A DNA stretch of 64,000 bases from Haematococcus lacustris (taxonomy: Eukaryota; Chlorophyta; Chlorophyceae; Chlamydomonadales; Haematococcaceae): NCBI GenBank assembly GCA_030144725.1, contig JASKMD010000026.1:12205407-12269406 (forward strand). The letters run 5' to 3'. Positions 56,185 through 64,000 of the stretch are shown piece after piece. The position numbers and the translations under genes were made by a program. How positions within the stretch are numbered: position 1 is the first letter of the stretch; each line of letters begins with the position of its first letter. The notes under the pieces are model-generated. The model was given only the letters and a program-made list of their open reading frames with translations. It had not been told where the DNA came from and did no database searches.

Positions 56185-59100
56185 CTACCCTCCCCCCCCT
56201 TTGGTAGCCCTGAGTCTGTAGCTTGTCTTTGCAATAGAGTGGGCTGCCTTCATAGCGTGTCTAGTTAACTTGTTGAGCAGCTTAGTAATGTTGGCTTGTG
56301 TGATCCCGAGGGTCAAGAGGTGTTGCCGTGTGTGCGCTTCGTAGGTTATGCCCCCTATGCCTAGTAGGATTGGTATGATAGCGACCATATGGTCTTCCTT
56401 GCGTATGGTCTCGGCTAAGTGGGTGTGTTGAGTGAGTGCCTTGTTTAATTGGTCCGTCCACCGTGAGTCCGAGCAGTATTTGATTTCTATGATACAGACC
56501 CGCTTGGTGTCTTTGCCGTCCTTGCTTGCCTTCTTATGAGGGAGCACCATGAGGATATCCGGCCTGGTGGTGTGTTTAGTATCTTCTGGTTTCAGCCCGA
56601 GTGTTTGGAGTGTTGTGTGTAGCGTGTCGCTCGGGAGGTCCAGGCTTTCCTTTGCGCCCTTCTCCCAGCTGCCGGTGTCCGCAAAGCTGATGTACCCGCC
56701 TAGGGTTCCCTTGCTTATAGCTTTAGTGATGAGGCGGCCCGCCCCGTTGTGCCTCTCCTGCACCATCGGTAGTGTCTCGCTGCAGCCCGAGAGGAGGTGA
56801 GTGGCACTATCCGCTTCCCCGCAGAGTGGGCATCGGTCATCCGTCGCCCGTTTCCAGCGCATAGCTAGTTTTTGGTTGTATAGCCCCCCGGTGCGGTAGA
56901 GTAGGGCAGTGCGTTGCGCGTGGGTGGAGATGTTCGTGTCGACCATCACTCTTTCGCCGGCTCCTGTTGCTGCGACCTTCGTAATTTCTTGGGACATTTG
57001 GTAGTAGATGCTGTCCTGGTTTGCAAGGCCAAGCTTGTGTTTGCGGTGTATGTGTGCTCGCACGCTTTGGCGGCAATCCGGCAATGGGGCGGGGGATTCG
57101 CCGTCGGTTGCGTTGCTGAGCCAGTTCTTCGTCTCTTTCCGTGTGGTTGGGCTGTAGGCCGGGGTGTTGGCGAGCTCTGGGTGTAGCGCCGCGTGCTTGG
57201 CGAGGACATCGGCGCCTTCGTTGCCGATGATGCCCGAGTGGGCCCTGACTTTGAGGAATTGGATTGTTACGGGGCTGTCGATGATAAGGGTAGCGATGGC
57301 TGCCAGGATGTCGTTGTGTCTGTGGGTGATGAGCGACATCGGGTTAGCGAGGGCTCTGCGGATCTGGTAGAGGGAGCAAAGGCTATCGGTGGCGATGCGT
57401 TTGGCCCCTGCTTTGAGTGCCGCGTGTATCGCTGTGAGTTCTGCCTTGTTGATGGTGTTGCTTTCTGGGTCGTTCAGGGCGGCTGTGATGAGGACGTTGT
57501 TCTCCGGGATATAGACCCCCGCCCCGACGCTCGCCGGGGCTGCCCCCGAGGTCTTAATGCAGCTGCCGTCCGTGTACGCGATCGTGGCCCATTCGGTGAT
57601 GGCCATCCGTGGCTGCGTCGTGGAATGGTGCGTGAGTTGTTCGTGGCTGCGTTGGTGCCCCGAGGTGGGGAGGTCCCTGTCCAGCGGCAAGCGCATATGT
57701 TGTTTGTGACCGCTAGGGGGTGTGGCTGGCTGGCTTTGATTCGTTGGTCTGTTGCGGATTGGGTGTGTGTCTCGTTGAGGGTGGAGGGCAGTGGCAGTGC
57801 TAGCCAGCCAACCTTGGGGGTTGCCTTTGGTGACGAGTTGTTGTCCTGCTGCATTCCAAATGACGTAGATGTGGAGTTTGGCGTGCTTGCCTGGCTTGGG
57901 GCATCTGGTCTTGGTGGGGGGTATGCTAGCCAGGTGCTGGCAGTACTCAGGGTAGCGCCGCAGGGTGTCAATGTGTTTAGGGTAGGAGATGCCCTTTTTC
58001 CCAGGGATCAGCATGATGGTTGCCATGGCCTCCTCTTGAGTAGCTGAATGTATAGCATGGTTGACGCATTTTAGTGCCACTGCATCATCTGCCGGTACGT
58101 TCCATGTGGATAAGCCAGTGTGGCGTACCAGTAGGCAGTTGTGGTGTGCCCCAAAGGCCGTGTCGTTGGTGTCAGGGCTCCAATAGGTGGTGGTTTCTGG
58201 TCTAACTGTGAGTGGATCAGCCCATCTTTGCACGGTGCTTGGAAAGCTTCGTGTGGTGTGTAGGGTGTTAAGGGCTTTGTCTTGTGCCCCTCTCATGGGG
58301 TGGTGGCTGCTCTGTGCGTCCTGTCTCCTTAGTAGGGCCACTACCTCTGTGGCCAGGTTGCGTGTGTGTGGTGTGTGCTGTAACCAAGCGTGTAGATGTT
58401 GGTGTTGGTCTTTTGTCAGGAGGCCAACTGTGCGACCCGACTCGTCGTGGACCGTTACGTGTTGCACTAAGTCGTGCCGTGGCATAACGGGCTCCCCCGT
58501 GCTGAGGCTCATCGCGGGGGCGGTCATGTGAGGGTGAAGTTGGAGGAAGGTTTCGCAGTTGCCCGTCCCGACGATGTCCGTCTGCGGGTTGATGGGGTAG
58601 GTGTGAAAGGTGGCCTTCGAGTGCAGGTTGGTGCACCGGGGTAGCCAGGTGTGCGGGTCCGGTAGTCCCTGTCGGGTGTGGGCCGGCAGGTGCGCGTCGG
58701 GTCTCGCATGTCTGGCCTCTTGTATCTGCCTGTTTTCCTCGTCGTAGTCGTTGCGCTTTGCCATGTAGTCCAGGTGTGCCGTGATGAGCGGCGCCGATTC
58801 GAGAGTGGGGTGCCAGTGTACTCGTATGAGGTCCGAGTGCGCTGACTGGCGCATGGTTGTCTTAAAGTCATTGCTGCCGAACTTGCATATAGGGCACAGC
58901 CAGTATCCTGGTTCCTTGTGTCCTGACAGGTGGGCTTCCTCTAGGCTGGCTGGGTGGTAGGCCCTCTTGCAGTTGTGGCACGTTGGGCTGTCTCCTCTTG
59001 GTAGCCAGCACAGCTCACAAGTGCATACGTCCTTAGCCTCTTCCCTGCTGATGGTCTCTATGTGTGTGGGTGTATAGCCTTCTTCTGCACATAGTGGTAA

Positions 59101-62100
59101 GGCCCATCTATCTATGACTGTGGGCTTCCAATGCACCTTGTAGTAGTTTTCCTTGTTGATGCCGTCCCATTGCCAGCCATCTATGCTGGTTATGGCCTCT
59201 TGGTGGCCGTACATGGCCCCTAGTATGCAGCCTAGGTTCTTGGGTTTACATCGGCAGGCTTTATCCACCTTCCAGCTGGAGAGTCCTGGGAGGTCAAGGC
59301 CTACTATGCGCACTATATCCTGCGGGATAGTTTGGGTCTGTCTGCCCTCATTGTTCCGTTTCGTGCCCGCCTTGGGTGGCGTGGGCTTCGTTGGGGCCGA
59401 TTGTGTTGCTCGTTGCTCTCGTTTCAGCAGTCGTGAGCTCGTCCTAGTGGCGTCATGGACTGCGGGTGCCGCTGCGGCCCGGTCCGCCGTTGCTGGTTGC
59501 GTTGCGTGCATGGCCGCATACGCTTTCATATCCATATAGCGAGTTCTGGTGTCTGGCACTGCGGGTGTGGGCGCAAGTTCCGTGAGGCCCGCGGCCCATG
59601 TTGTGATTTTGCGTTGGTCGGGCGGGAGGTCGAGTGATGTGTTGCGGCTGTCTCGGATGGCACGCGTTGCGGTCGCGTCTGGGCATGAGGGTTGGGCCGC
59701 CATGGCTGCAAGTTTGTTGAGGGCGATGATGTGCTTCTGCTTGACCTTTTTTCCGTACTTCGATGTGAGCATGCTACCGGTGATGATGTGTGTGTTGCCC
59801 TTGCAGCTGAGTTCAGAAGCGTGCGTGATGCCTAGGCTTTTGAGGCAGGTGATGCTGGCACTGACGACATCGTGTGCTTGAGAGCTGCTGGCCTGTGTGA
59901 TGAGGCGGCCGAGTGTTTGGCATTCTTCATGATAGAGAGGTAGCCCCTCTTCTGTGGCCGATAGCCCGGATATAGAGGCATAGACTAGCTGCCGTGCTCT
60001 AAGGGTGTGATGAAGGAGGGTGAGCATGCGGTGTCCTTGTGTGCTTGCCTGGGTATTGAGCCATGTGATTTGTTTGTGCAGCATGCTCCTCGAGATGTGG
60101 GCGTGTGCCACATCTGTGGACTGGAGGCTGTGTGTAAGGGCTGTCGTGTTGCGGGCGTGATATTCTTGGGCAGTGGAGCTAATGCCTATGCCTAGTTTGT
60201 CAGCGTCTTCTCTGATGATGGCATTGGGCGTTCCCAGGGGGAGTCTGAGTTTGAGCTTCACGCATTGATTGATGGACCTGTCGTACAGCTCAAGGTCCCC
60301 TGGGGTGCACGGCACGGCGCAGAAGCTGTAGGCTAGGCTGGGTATGATTGCCGTGCGGATGATGTGTATGGCCTGCCTAGCGCTAGCAAAGGAGCGTCTG
60401 AGTCTCTCGAGTTTTGGGCGGAGCTGGGTGATCATAGCGGTGTGTTGTGGTTTCCAGTCCAGCGTCATGGTGATGAGCACACCCAAGTAGGTGAAAGGTG
60501 AGGTCGGGCGGTGGTAGGTGACGGGTTTCCCTTGTAGGCTGACGGTTTGGAGTTGTTGGCAGGCCCGCTTGTCCGCTTCGGCCGCGTTGCTGCACATGCC
60601 AGTTTCGACCGAGTGATGAAGCGCCGCTGTAGCGAGGGTTTTACTGTGTGAGATGATGAGGTGACCCCAGTCCGAGAAGGCTGAGAGTTTGTCCGCTTGG
60701 CATCGGAGGTTGCGAAGGGTGTTGCAGAGTATGGCTATGTCATTAGCATAGTCGATGCTGCTGACGGTGGCGCGTTCCCCGCTGTCGGCCGTTGCTGATT
60801 TAAATTTATAGCCCCTCGCGCCCACTTGGAGCCATCGCAGGAGGGGTTCAATGTAAATGAGGAATAGGAAGGGCGAGAGAGAGTCGCCTTGTATGGTGCC
60901 CCGGTTTACGGGTACCGGGTCAGTATGGCCGTACGGGGTTTTAAAGCGCGTTGTAGCGCCCGTGTATAGGTCCTTTACAGCGTCAGTCGCGTCCGTGGGG
61001 AAGCCTAGGTCATGCATGATCCAGAGTAGTTTGTCTTGGCACGTGGTGTTGAACGCACTGGTGAAGTCGACCAGGAGTGCGTAGATATCTGCCTTGGCCA
61101 GTTTAGCATCCTCAAGGGCCATGACAAGCATCTGCAGCTGTTGTGTGGTGTTCCTGTGGGAGCGGAACCCAGCCTGGTTCTTGCTGAGCATCCCATTAGC
61201 TTCAGCATACTCAGACAGCGTCTTGGTAATGAGGCTGGTCCACAGCTTGTAAACGGTGTTGGCTAGGCCCACAGGTCTGTAGGAGTTGAGGTCCGTTTCT
61301 TGCCCCTTGTCCTTGTAGAGGAGGCATGTGTCACTGGTTTTCCATGCTGTGGGTGTGCAACCTGTTGCCCACATGATGATGAAGAGCTGGTGGATGGTTT
61401 CCCGCATCTCCCATGGCAGCATCTTGATGATCTCGTTCTCCACCCCGTCTGGTCCCGGGGCCTTGCCTCCTGACAGCCTGCTGATGCATTCCTGGAAGCC
61501 TGCCTTGTCCATGATGGTTGTGTGCAGCCAATGTATGTTTTGGCATGCGTGTAATGCGAAGGCGTCGTCGGCTTTGGCGCGAGCCCACGGGTAGTTTCGT
61601 GTCTGTGTGTTAGTGTAGTGGCCAGTCTTGGGGGTCGGGGCCGCCAGCTTCTGCCCATATGCGGCGGTGGTTATCCGGTTGAGGTCGGCAGGGGCTGTGC
61701 ATATGGTTTTGGTGTCAGGGTCAGCTAGCGCCTGTAGGCCTTTGTGGTCGGTGCGGGACGGGCGCAAGATACGTTTGTTAGCCTTCTTGGGCTGGGTGCT
61801 GATCAGTTGTTGCATTCTGACGCGAGCTTGTGCGATGGCGAGTGCGGAGTCATCGTCGTCTAGTTGGTGGATTTGGTCGCGGTACGTATTGGCTGCAACG
61901 TTGGGCTGCAACGTTGGGCTGCACGTGGCCTGCACGTGGTTTTCGGTTGTATCGTCGCCCTGGCGCGCTTGCACCGCGTCCCTGATCTCTTCGTTTATCG
62001 CATCTGTCCCTAGAATGAGTTCGTCGATTGTCGGATGCACGTTGGTTTGCTTGAAGAGGGAGTTAGCCTTCCGGCTGAGGTCTCTAGCGGTCTTAAGCTT

Positions 62101-63381
62101 TCTGCCCAGTGCCAGTCTAATCCTGCACATGGTCCTGCGTTGGTAGTGCTGGCCTCCCCTTGTGAGGGTCTTAGTGTTGCATGTCTTTATAGCTGCCGTC
62201 CTGCAGGTTTGTAGGAGGTTTGTGAGCATGGTGGCTGCGGTGTCTACGGCTTCCCTGACCGGGCGTCCTGCCACTGATGTCAGACGCTGTGGTTGTTGAG
62301 GGTTGGTCTTGCCAAGTGTAGCCAGGTGGTGGGTAGCCTCTGTGTATATGGGGGCTAAGAAGGCTGTCAGTTCTGCATGCAATTGTGGGACGCCTGAGCT
62401 GGGTTGTTGCACTGCCAGGCGGTAGGCTTCCCTGTCCTTGTTGGTAGTGGGGGTGGTGAGGATGGTGTGGCTGTGCTTCGGTGGTTTGTGTGGGGCTGCC
62501 AGGTCTATGCCCAGGCGGGCTGTACTCAATGTGGCGGTGAGTGGCCTGTGGTCGCTCAGATAGACGTTGGTATCGACGTGCGTGCGGTGCTCAGGGCCGT
62601 GTCTTGCGTCGCGTGTTAGAATAGCGTCGATGCGGCTGTTGCAGTGCGGTTGCTGGTAGGTCCAGGCCCGGTCGCCGGGGTCAGCTTCCTTCAGGTGCAT
62701 TTTTGCGGCGAACCCCCTCATCATGCTGTCTTGTGTGTATTCGGTGTGCTCGGAACGATCCTCTGTTTTCATCGTGGCGTTGATATCTCCCGCCAGGATG
62801 AGTGAGCCGGGCAGGTGGCCCGTGGCTGTTCGTATGTGTTCTTGCATTTTTCCTCGCATTAACAGCGCGTCCCCGTTGTTTCCCGACGGCCAATACGTGG
62901 CGATGATGGTGAGCTGTTCGCACTGGTGTTGGTTGAGGGTCAGGATGACGCATCGTGCGTTCACCTCAGCGTCGATGCTCGGTGGAAGCATAGTGGTTTT
63001 CATTTGGATGGCTAAGTTGTGTTTGATGCCTATTAGTATGTCACTATGGCCTCTGTGTCGGTGTGTCGTATAGTCTGGCATGACTCTCCTCAGCCAGCCA
63101 GAGCCTGGATTGTTGCTCTTGGGCTGGGTCATGGTTTCAGTTAGGATCAGGATGTCCGGGCTGTGTTGATGCACAAGGTTCAGGACGTCGTTCCTGGACC
63201 TATGGAGGCTTCTGACGTTCAAGGTCGTTAGTGTGATATGCTGTCGGTTGTGTGTTGGTTGTGGCTGCCGGGTTGGCAAGGTGCTGTGTTGTGGGTGTGG
63301 TCCTGGGTGTTCAGGTAGGTTATCGGTGGGGGGTGGCGGTATTGTGGGGTTGGCGGCGGGGGGGGGGGGGGGGGGCTGTGT
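56185..63381 (-). CDS. Non-LTR polyprotein: APE, RT, PHD-like finger, RNase H, CCHC, RLE nuclease
   Basis: Numbering from 63279 (a TTG, not an ATG; the frame is open up to 63381), 2364 residues. APE endonuclease residues 15-245: LNVRSL, LTET (Glu49), GDIN and SDH (Asp243-His244). RT about 570-900: KAPGPDG, motif A LLVDFTSAFN (Asp738), QGDSLSP, and YAND at 844-847 where YADD is expected. PHD-like cysteine cluster 1419-1466 (CTCELC, CHNC, CPIC). RNase H about 1900-2030: YTDGS (Asp1904), KAELTA (Glu1947), TDS and HSGIIGNEGAD. CCHC finger 2150-2166, CPLCGEADSATHLLSGC. PD-(D/E)XK nuclease: RPDIL (Asp2241), IEIK (Glu2265, Lys2267). The frame is open throughout, but the Asn in the RT box (codon AAT) may abolish polymerase activity. 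It is joined to the upstream frame at an 18-base C run. Confidence 0.88.
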   Translation of the reverse strand, partial: TQPPPPPPAANPTIPPPPTDNLPEHPGPHPQHSTLPTRQPQPTHNRQHITLTTLNVRSLHRSRNDVLNLVHQHSPDILILTETMTQPKSNNPGSGWLRRVMPDYTTHRHRGHSDILIGIKHNLAIQMKTTMLPPSIDAEVNARCVILTLNQHQCEQLTIIATYWPSGNNGDALLMRGKMQEHIRTATGHLPGSLILAGDINATMKTEDRSEHTEYTQDSMMRGFAAKMHLKEADPGDRAWTYQQPHCNSRIDAILTRDARHGPEHRTHVDTNVYLSDHRPLTATLSTARLGIDLAAPHKPPKHSHTILTTPTTNKDREAYRLAVQQPSSGVPQLHAELTAFLAPIYTEATHHLATLGKTNPQQPQRLTSVAGRPVREAVDTAATMLTNLLQTCRTAAIKTCNTKTLTRGGQHYQRRTMCRIRLALGRKLKTARDLSRKANSLFKQTNVHPTIDELILGTDAINEEIRDAVQARQGDDTTENHVQATCSPTLQPNVAANTYRDQIHQLDDDDSALAIAQARVRMQQLISTQPKKANKRILRPSRTDHKGLQALADPDTKTICTAPADLNRITTAAYGQKLAAPTPKTGHYTNTQTRNYPWARAKADDAFALHACQNIHWLHTTIMDKAGFQECISRLSGGKAPGPDGVENEIIKMLPWEMRETIHQLFIIMWATGCTPTAWKTSDTCLLYKDKGQETDLNSYRPVGLANTVYKLWTSLITKTLSEYAEANGMLSKNQAGFRSHRNTTQQLQMLVMALEDAKLAKADIYALLVDFTSAFNTTCQDKLLWIMHDLGFPTDATDAVKDLYTGATTRFKTPYGHTDPVPVNRGTIQGDSLSPFLFLIYIEPLLRWLQVGARGYKFKSATADSGERATVSSIDYANDIAILCNTLRNLRCQADKLSAFSDWGHLIISHSKTLATAALHHSVETGMCSNAAEADKRACQQLQTVSLQGKPVTYHRPTSPFTYLGVLITMTLDWKPQHTAMITQLRPKLERLRRSFASARQAIHIIRTAIIPSLAYSFCAVPCTPGDLELYDRSINQCVKLKLRLPLGTPNAIIREDADKLGIGISSTAQEYHARNTTALTHSLQSTDVAHAHISRSMLHKQITWLNTQASTQGHRMLTLLHHTLRARQLVYASISGLSATEEGLPLYHEECQTLGRLITQASSSQAHDVVSASITCLKSLGITHASELSCKGNTHIITGSMLTSKYGKKVKQKHIIALNKLAAMAAQPSCPDATATRAIRDSRNTSLDLPPDQRKITTWAAGLTELAPTPAVPDTRTRYMDMKAYAAMHATQPATADRAAAAPAVHDATRTSSRLLKREQRATQSAPTKPTPPKAGTKRNNEGRQTQTIPQDIVRIVGLDLPGLSSWKVDKACRCKPKNLGCILGAMYGHQEAITSIDGWQWDGINKENYYKVHWKPTVIDRWALPLCAEEGYTPTHIETISREEAKDVCTCELCWLPRGDSPTCHNCKRAYHPASLEEAHLSGHKEPGYWLCPICKFGSNDFKTTMRQSAHSDLIRVHWHPTLESAPLITAHLDYMAKRNDYDEENRQIQEARHARPDAHLPAHTRQGLPDPHTWLPRCTNLHSKATFHTYPINPQTDIVGTGNCETFLQLHPHMTAPAMSLSTGEPVMPRHDLVQHVTVHDESGRTVGLLTKDQHQHLHAWLQHTPHTRNLATEVVALLRRQDAQSSHHPMRGAQDKALNTLHTTRSFPSTVQRWADPLTVRPETTTYWSPDTNDTAFGAHHNCLLVRHTGLSTWNVPADDAVALKCVNHAIHSATQEEAMATIMLIPGKKGISYPKHIDTLRRYPEYCQHLASIPPTKTRCPKPGKHAKLHIYVIWNAAGQQLVTKGNPQGWLASTATALHPQRDTHPIRNRPTNQSQPATPPSGHKQHMRLPLDRDLPTSGHQRSHEQLTHHSTTQPRMAITEWATIAYTDGSCIKTSGAAPASVGAGVYIPENNVLITAALNDPESNTINKAELTAIHAALKAGAKRIATDSLCSLYQIRRALANPMSLITHRHNDILAAIATLIIDSPVTIQFLKVRAHSGIIGNEGADVLAKHAALHPELANTPAYSPTTRKETKNWLSNATDGESPAPLPDCRQSVRAHIHRKHKLGLANQDSIYYQMSQEITKVAATGAGERVMVDTNISTHAQRTALLYRTGGLYNQKLAMRWKRATDDRCPLCGEADSATHLLSGCSETLPMVQERHNGAGRLITKAISKGTLGGYISFADTGSWEKGAKESLDLPSDTLHTTLQTLGLKPEDTKHTTRPDILMVLPHKKASKDGKDTKRVCIIEIKYCSDSRWTDQLNKALTQHTHLAETIRKEDHMVAIIPILLGIGGITYEAHTRQHLLTLGITQANITKLLNKLTRHAMKAAHSIAKTSYRLRATKGGGG

Positions 63382-64000
63382 TTAGGTATCTGTACATCAG
63401 GGTCTGCGTGTGCGGGTCCTTGGTTTGCGCTCTTGGCTTGGTCCGTCTTTTGTCTACGATGGTGCCCGATGTCGTGGGCCGTTTTGTAGAGCTGCTTGAC
63501 CGGTCTTGTAGAGTGGGAAGAGTGACTGTGGGGGCGACCCGGCGCAGTCGGGGCCGGGCCTGCTTGTCTGTCGGGTGGGTGTCTGCTGTGGCTGTTAGTA
63601 TGCGCTTGTAACTCGCTGGTTGTGCAGTGGGTAGCGGCCGGTCTGTTCGGGGGGTGTGCGCGGGTTGTGCGCCCAGGTCTTGGGTAGTAAGGTCGATGTG
63701 GGTGGTACGTAGATGTTGTTCCAGCTGCTCCGTTGTGGCGCGCCTTGTAGGGTCAGCTAGCCAGCATAGTGGGTGGATGAGGTTGGAATCCGCCGCGTCG
63801 CCCTTTTTAATTTGAACGAGTGTACCCTTCAGCTGAAGCCAGTCTTCCGGGGTGTCCAATCGGCATGGGCGGCCTTGTTCCGAGTCCAACCAGTGCCATG
63901 CGTTGTTAATGTGGCGGATGGTGGTAGCGTGATTGTGAGTAATGAGGACGGCGGCTGTGTTAGTGTAGCTGTCCGTCTTGCCCGTGAGCGTGGTGAGGAG
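63320..64000 (-). CDS. Upstream part of the non-LTR polyprotein with a cysteine-protease-like end
   Basis: The minus-strand frame is open from the window edge to 63320. Its first part in the window reads VLITHNHATTIRHINNAWHW followed by LDSEQGRPC, which resembles the His-containing end of papain-fold or OTU-type proteases (His, then a Trp strand and an Asp). Dualen elements are reported to encode a cysteine protease, which supports this reading, but the catalytic Cys would lie outside the window. A Pro/Thr/Arg-rich linker follows. At the C run 63358-63375 this frame and the next one are both open, so a one-base length change would fuse them. Confidence 0.55.
   Translation of the reverse strand, partial: LLTTLTGKTDSYTNTAAVLITHNHATTIRHINNAWHWLDSEQGRPCRLDTPEDWLQLKGTLVQIKKGDAADSNLIHPLCWLADPTRRATTEQLEQHLRTTHIDLTTQDLGAQPAHTPRTDRPLPTAQPASYKRILTATADTHPTDKQARPRLRRVAPTVTLPTLQDRSSSSTKRPTTSGTIVDKRRTKPRAQTKDPHTQTLMYRYLNTAPPPPPRRQPHNTATPHR
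63358..63375 (-). other. 18-base homopolymer (C on the coding strand) at a frame junction
   Basis: The upstream frame ends 38 bases past the run, and the downstream frame has its last stop (63382-63384) just before the run. This is the pattern expected of a homopolymer length error or slippage in one continuous polyprotein. Confidence 0.85.

Larger units (their letters stand above)
56066..64000 (-). mobile_element. Dualen/RandI-type non-LTR retrotransposon, 5' end beyond window
   Basis: The minus-strand element ends at 56066 in a (TTC)n tail of about 25 bp (minus-strand sense), after a 3' UTR of about 95 bp. It carries two different endonucleases, APE at the N-terminal side and PD-(D/E)XK at the C-terminal end, plus RT and RNase H. 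Having two endonucleases is the diagnostic trait of the Dualen/RandI clade, first described from Chlamydomonas. It inserted within the dispersed repeat whose intact sequence is seen at 39240-39270. At least 7.9 kb lie in the window. Confidence 0.85.

Overview
The window reads as a repeat-saturated stretch of nuclear DNA from a green alga. I favour a chlamydomonadalean, possibly Haematococcus, because several decayed TnpB/Fanzor-type fragments, the CAG and G-rich simple repeats and the short phase-coherent GT..AG introns match what I remember of that genome. That assignment is from memory and was not tested. There is no sign of bacterial operons, tRNA or rRNA genes, or CRISPR arrays.

Layout. 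(1) 1-28166 is the right end of a tandem array with a unit of about 8.75 kb: a partial unit 0 (1-1989), a complete unit 1 (1990-10739) and unit 2 (10740-28166). Unit 2 is swollen by a Ty3/Gypsy chromovirus (12722-19026, TSD AATGC) and a hAT element (20643-23030, TSD GTACATTC). Each unit carries a nine-exon minus-strand gene of unknown function, a coiled-coil exon set, a TnpB/Fanzor C-terminal fragment and a (GGGTCA)n array. Unit 1 keeps the nine-exon gene with an open frame across all eight introns. In unit 2 the same gene is broken by both transposons and a 2-nt deletion. (2) 28167-35167 is a nest of transposons: a 955-bp TIR element (28917-29871), then a hAT-like element (29928-35159) that contains a second TIR element (30752-35075), which contains a non-autonomous LTR element (31638-34446). 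Every layer has its own target-site duplication. (3) 36.4-46.7 kb is dominated by satellites: arrays of GTAC-centred palindromes, pure pentanucleotide and trinucleotide arrays, and a dispersed repeat with a conserved head seen in inverted orientation. (4) 48.1-50.2 kb on the minus strand holds a spliced retropepsin-like gene and a kinase-like fragment. 50.9-53.2 kb is a rearranged relative of the tandem unit. 54.2-55.7 kb on the plus strand is a coiled-coil gene that runs into repeats. (5) 56066-64000 on the minus strand is a large non-LTR retrotransposon. Its domain order is cysteine-protease-like tail, APE endonuclease, reverse transcriptase, PHD-like finger, RNase H, CCHC finger and PD-(D/E)XK nuclease, which points to the Dualen/RandI clade, whose members carry two endonucleases.

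Together these parts describe a locus shaped by segmental duplication, nested insertion and satellite growth. The autonomous chromovirus and the small LTR element share primer-binding and polypurine sequences, so one may mobilise the other. The Dualen-like element inserted at a GTAC palindrome of the dispersed repeat, which fixes its 3' end. Exon boundaries, identities and copy counts were read by eye and are approximate where so stated.
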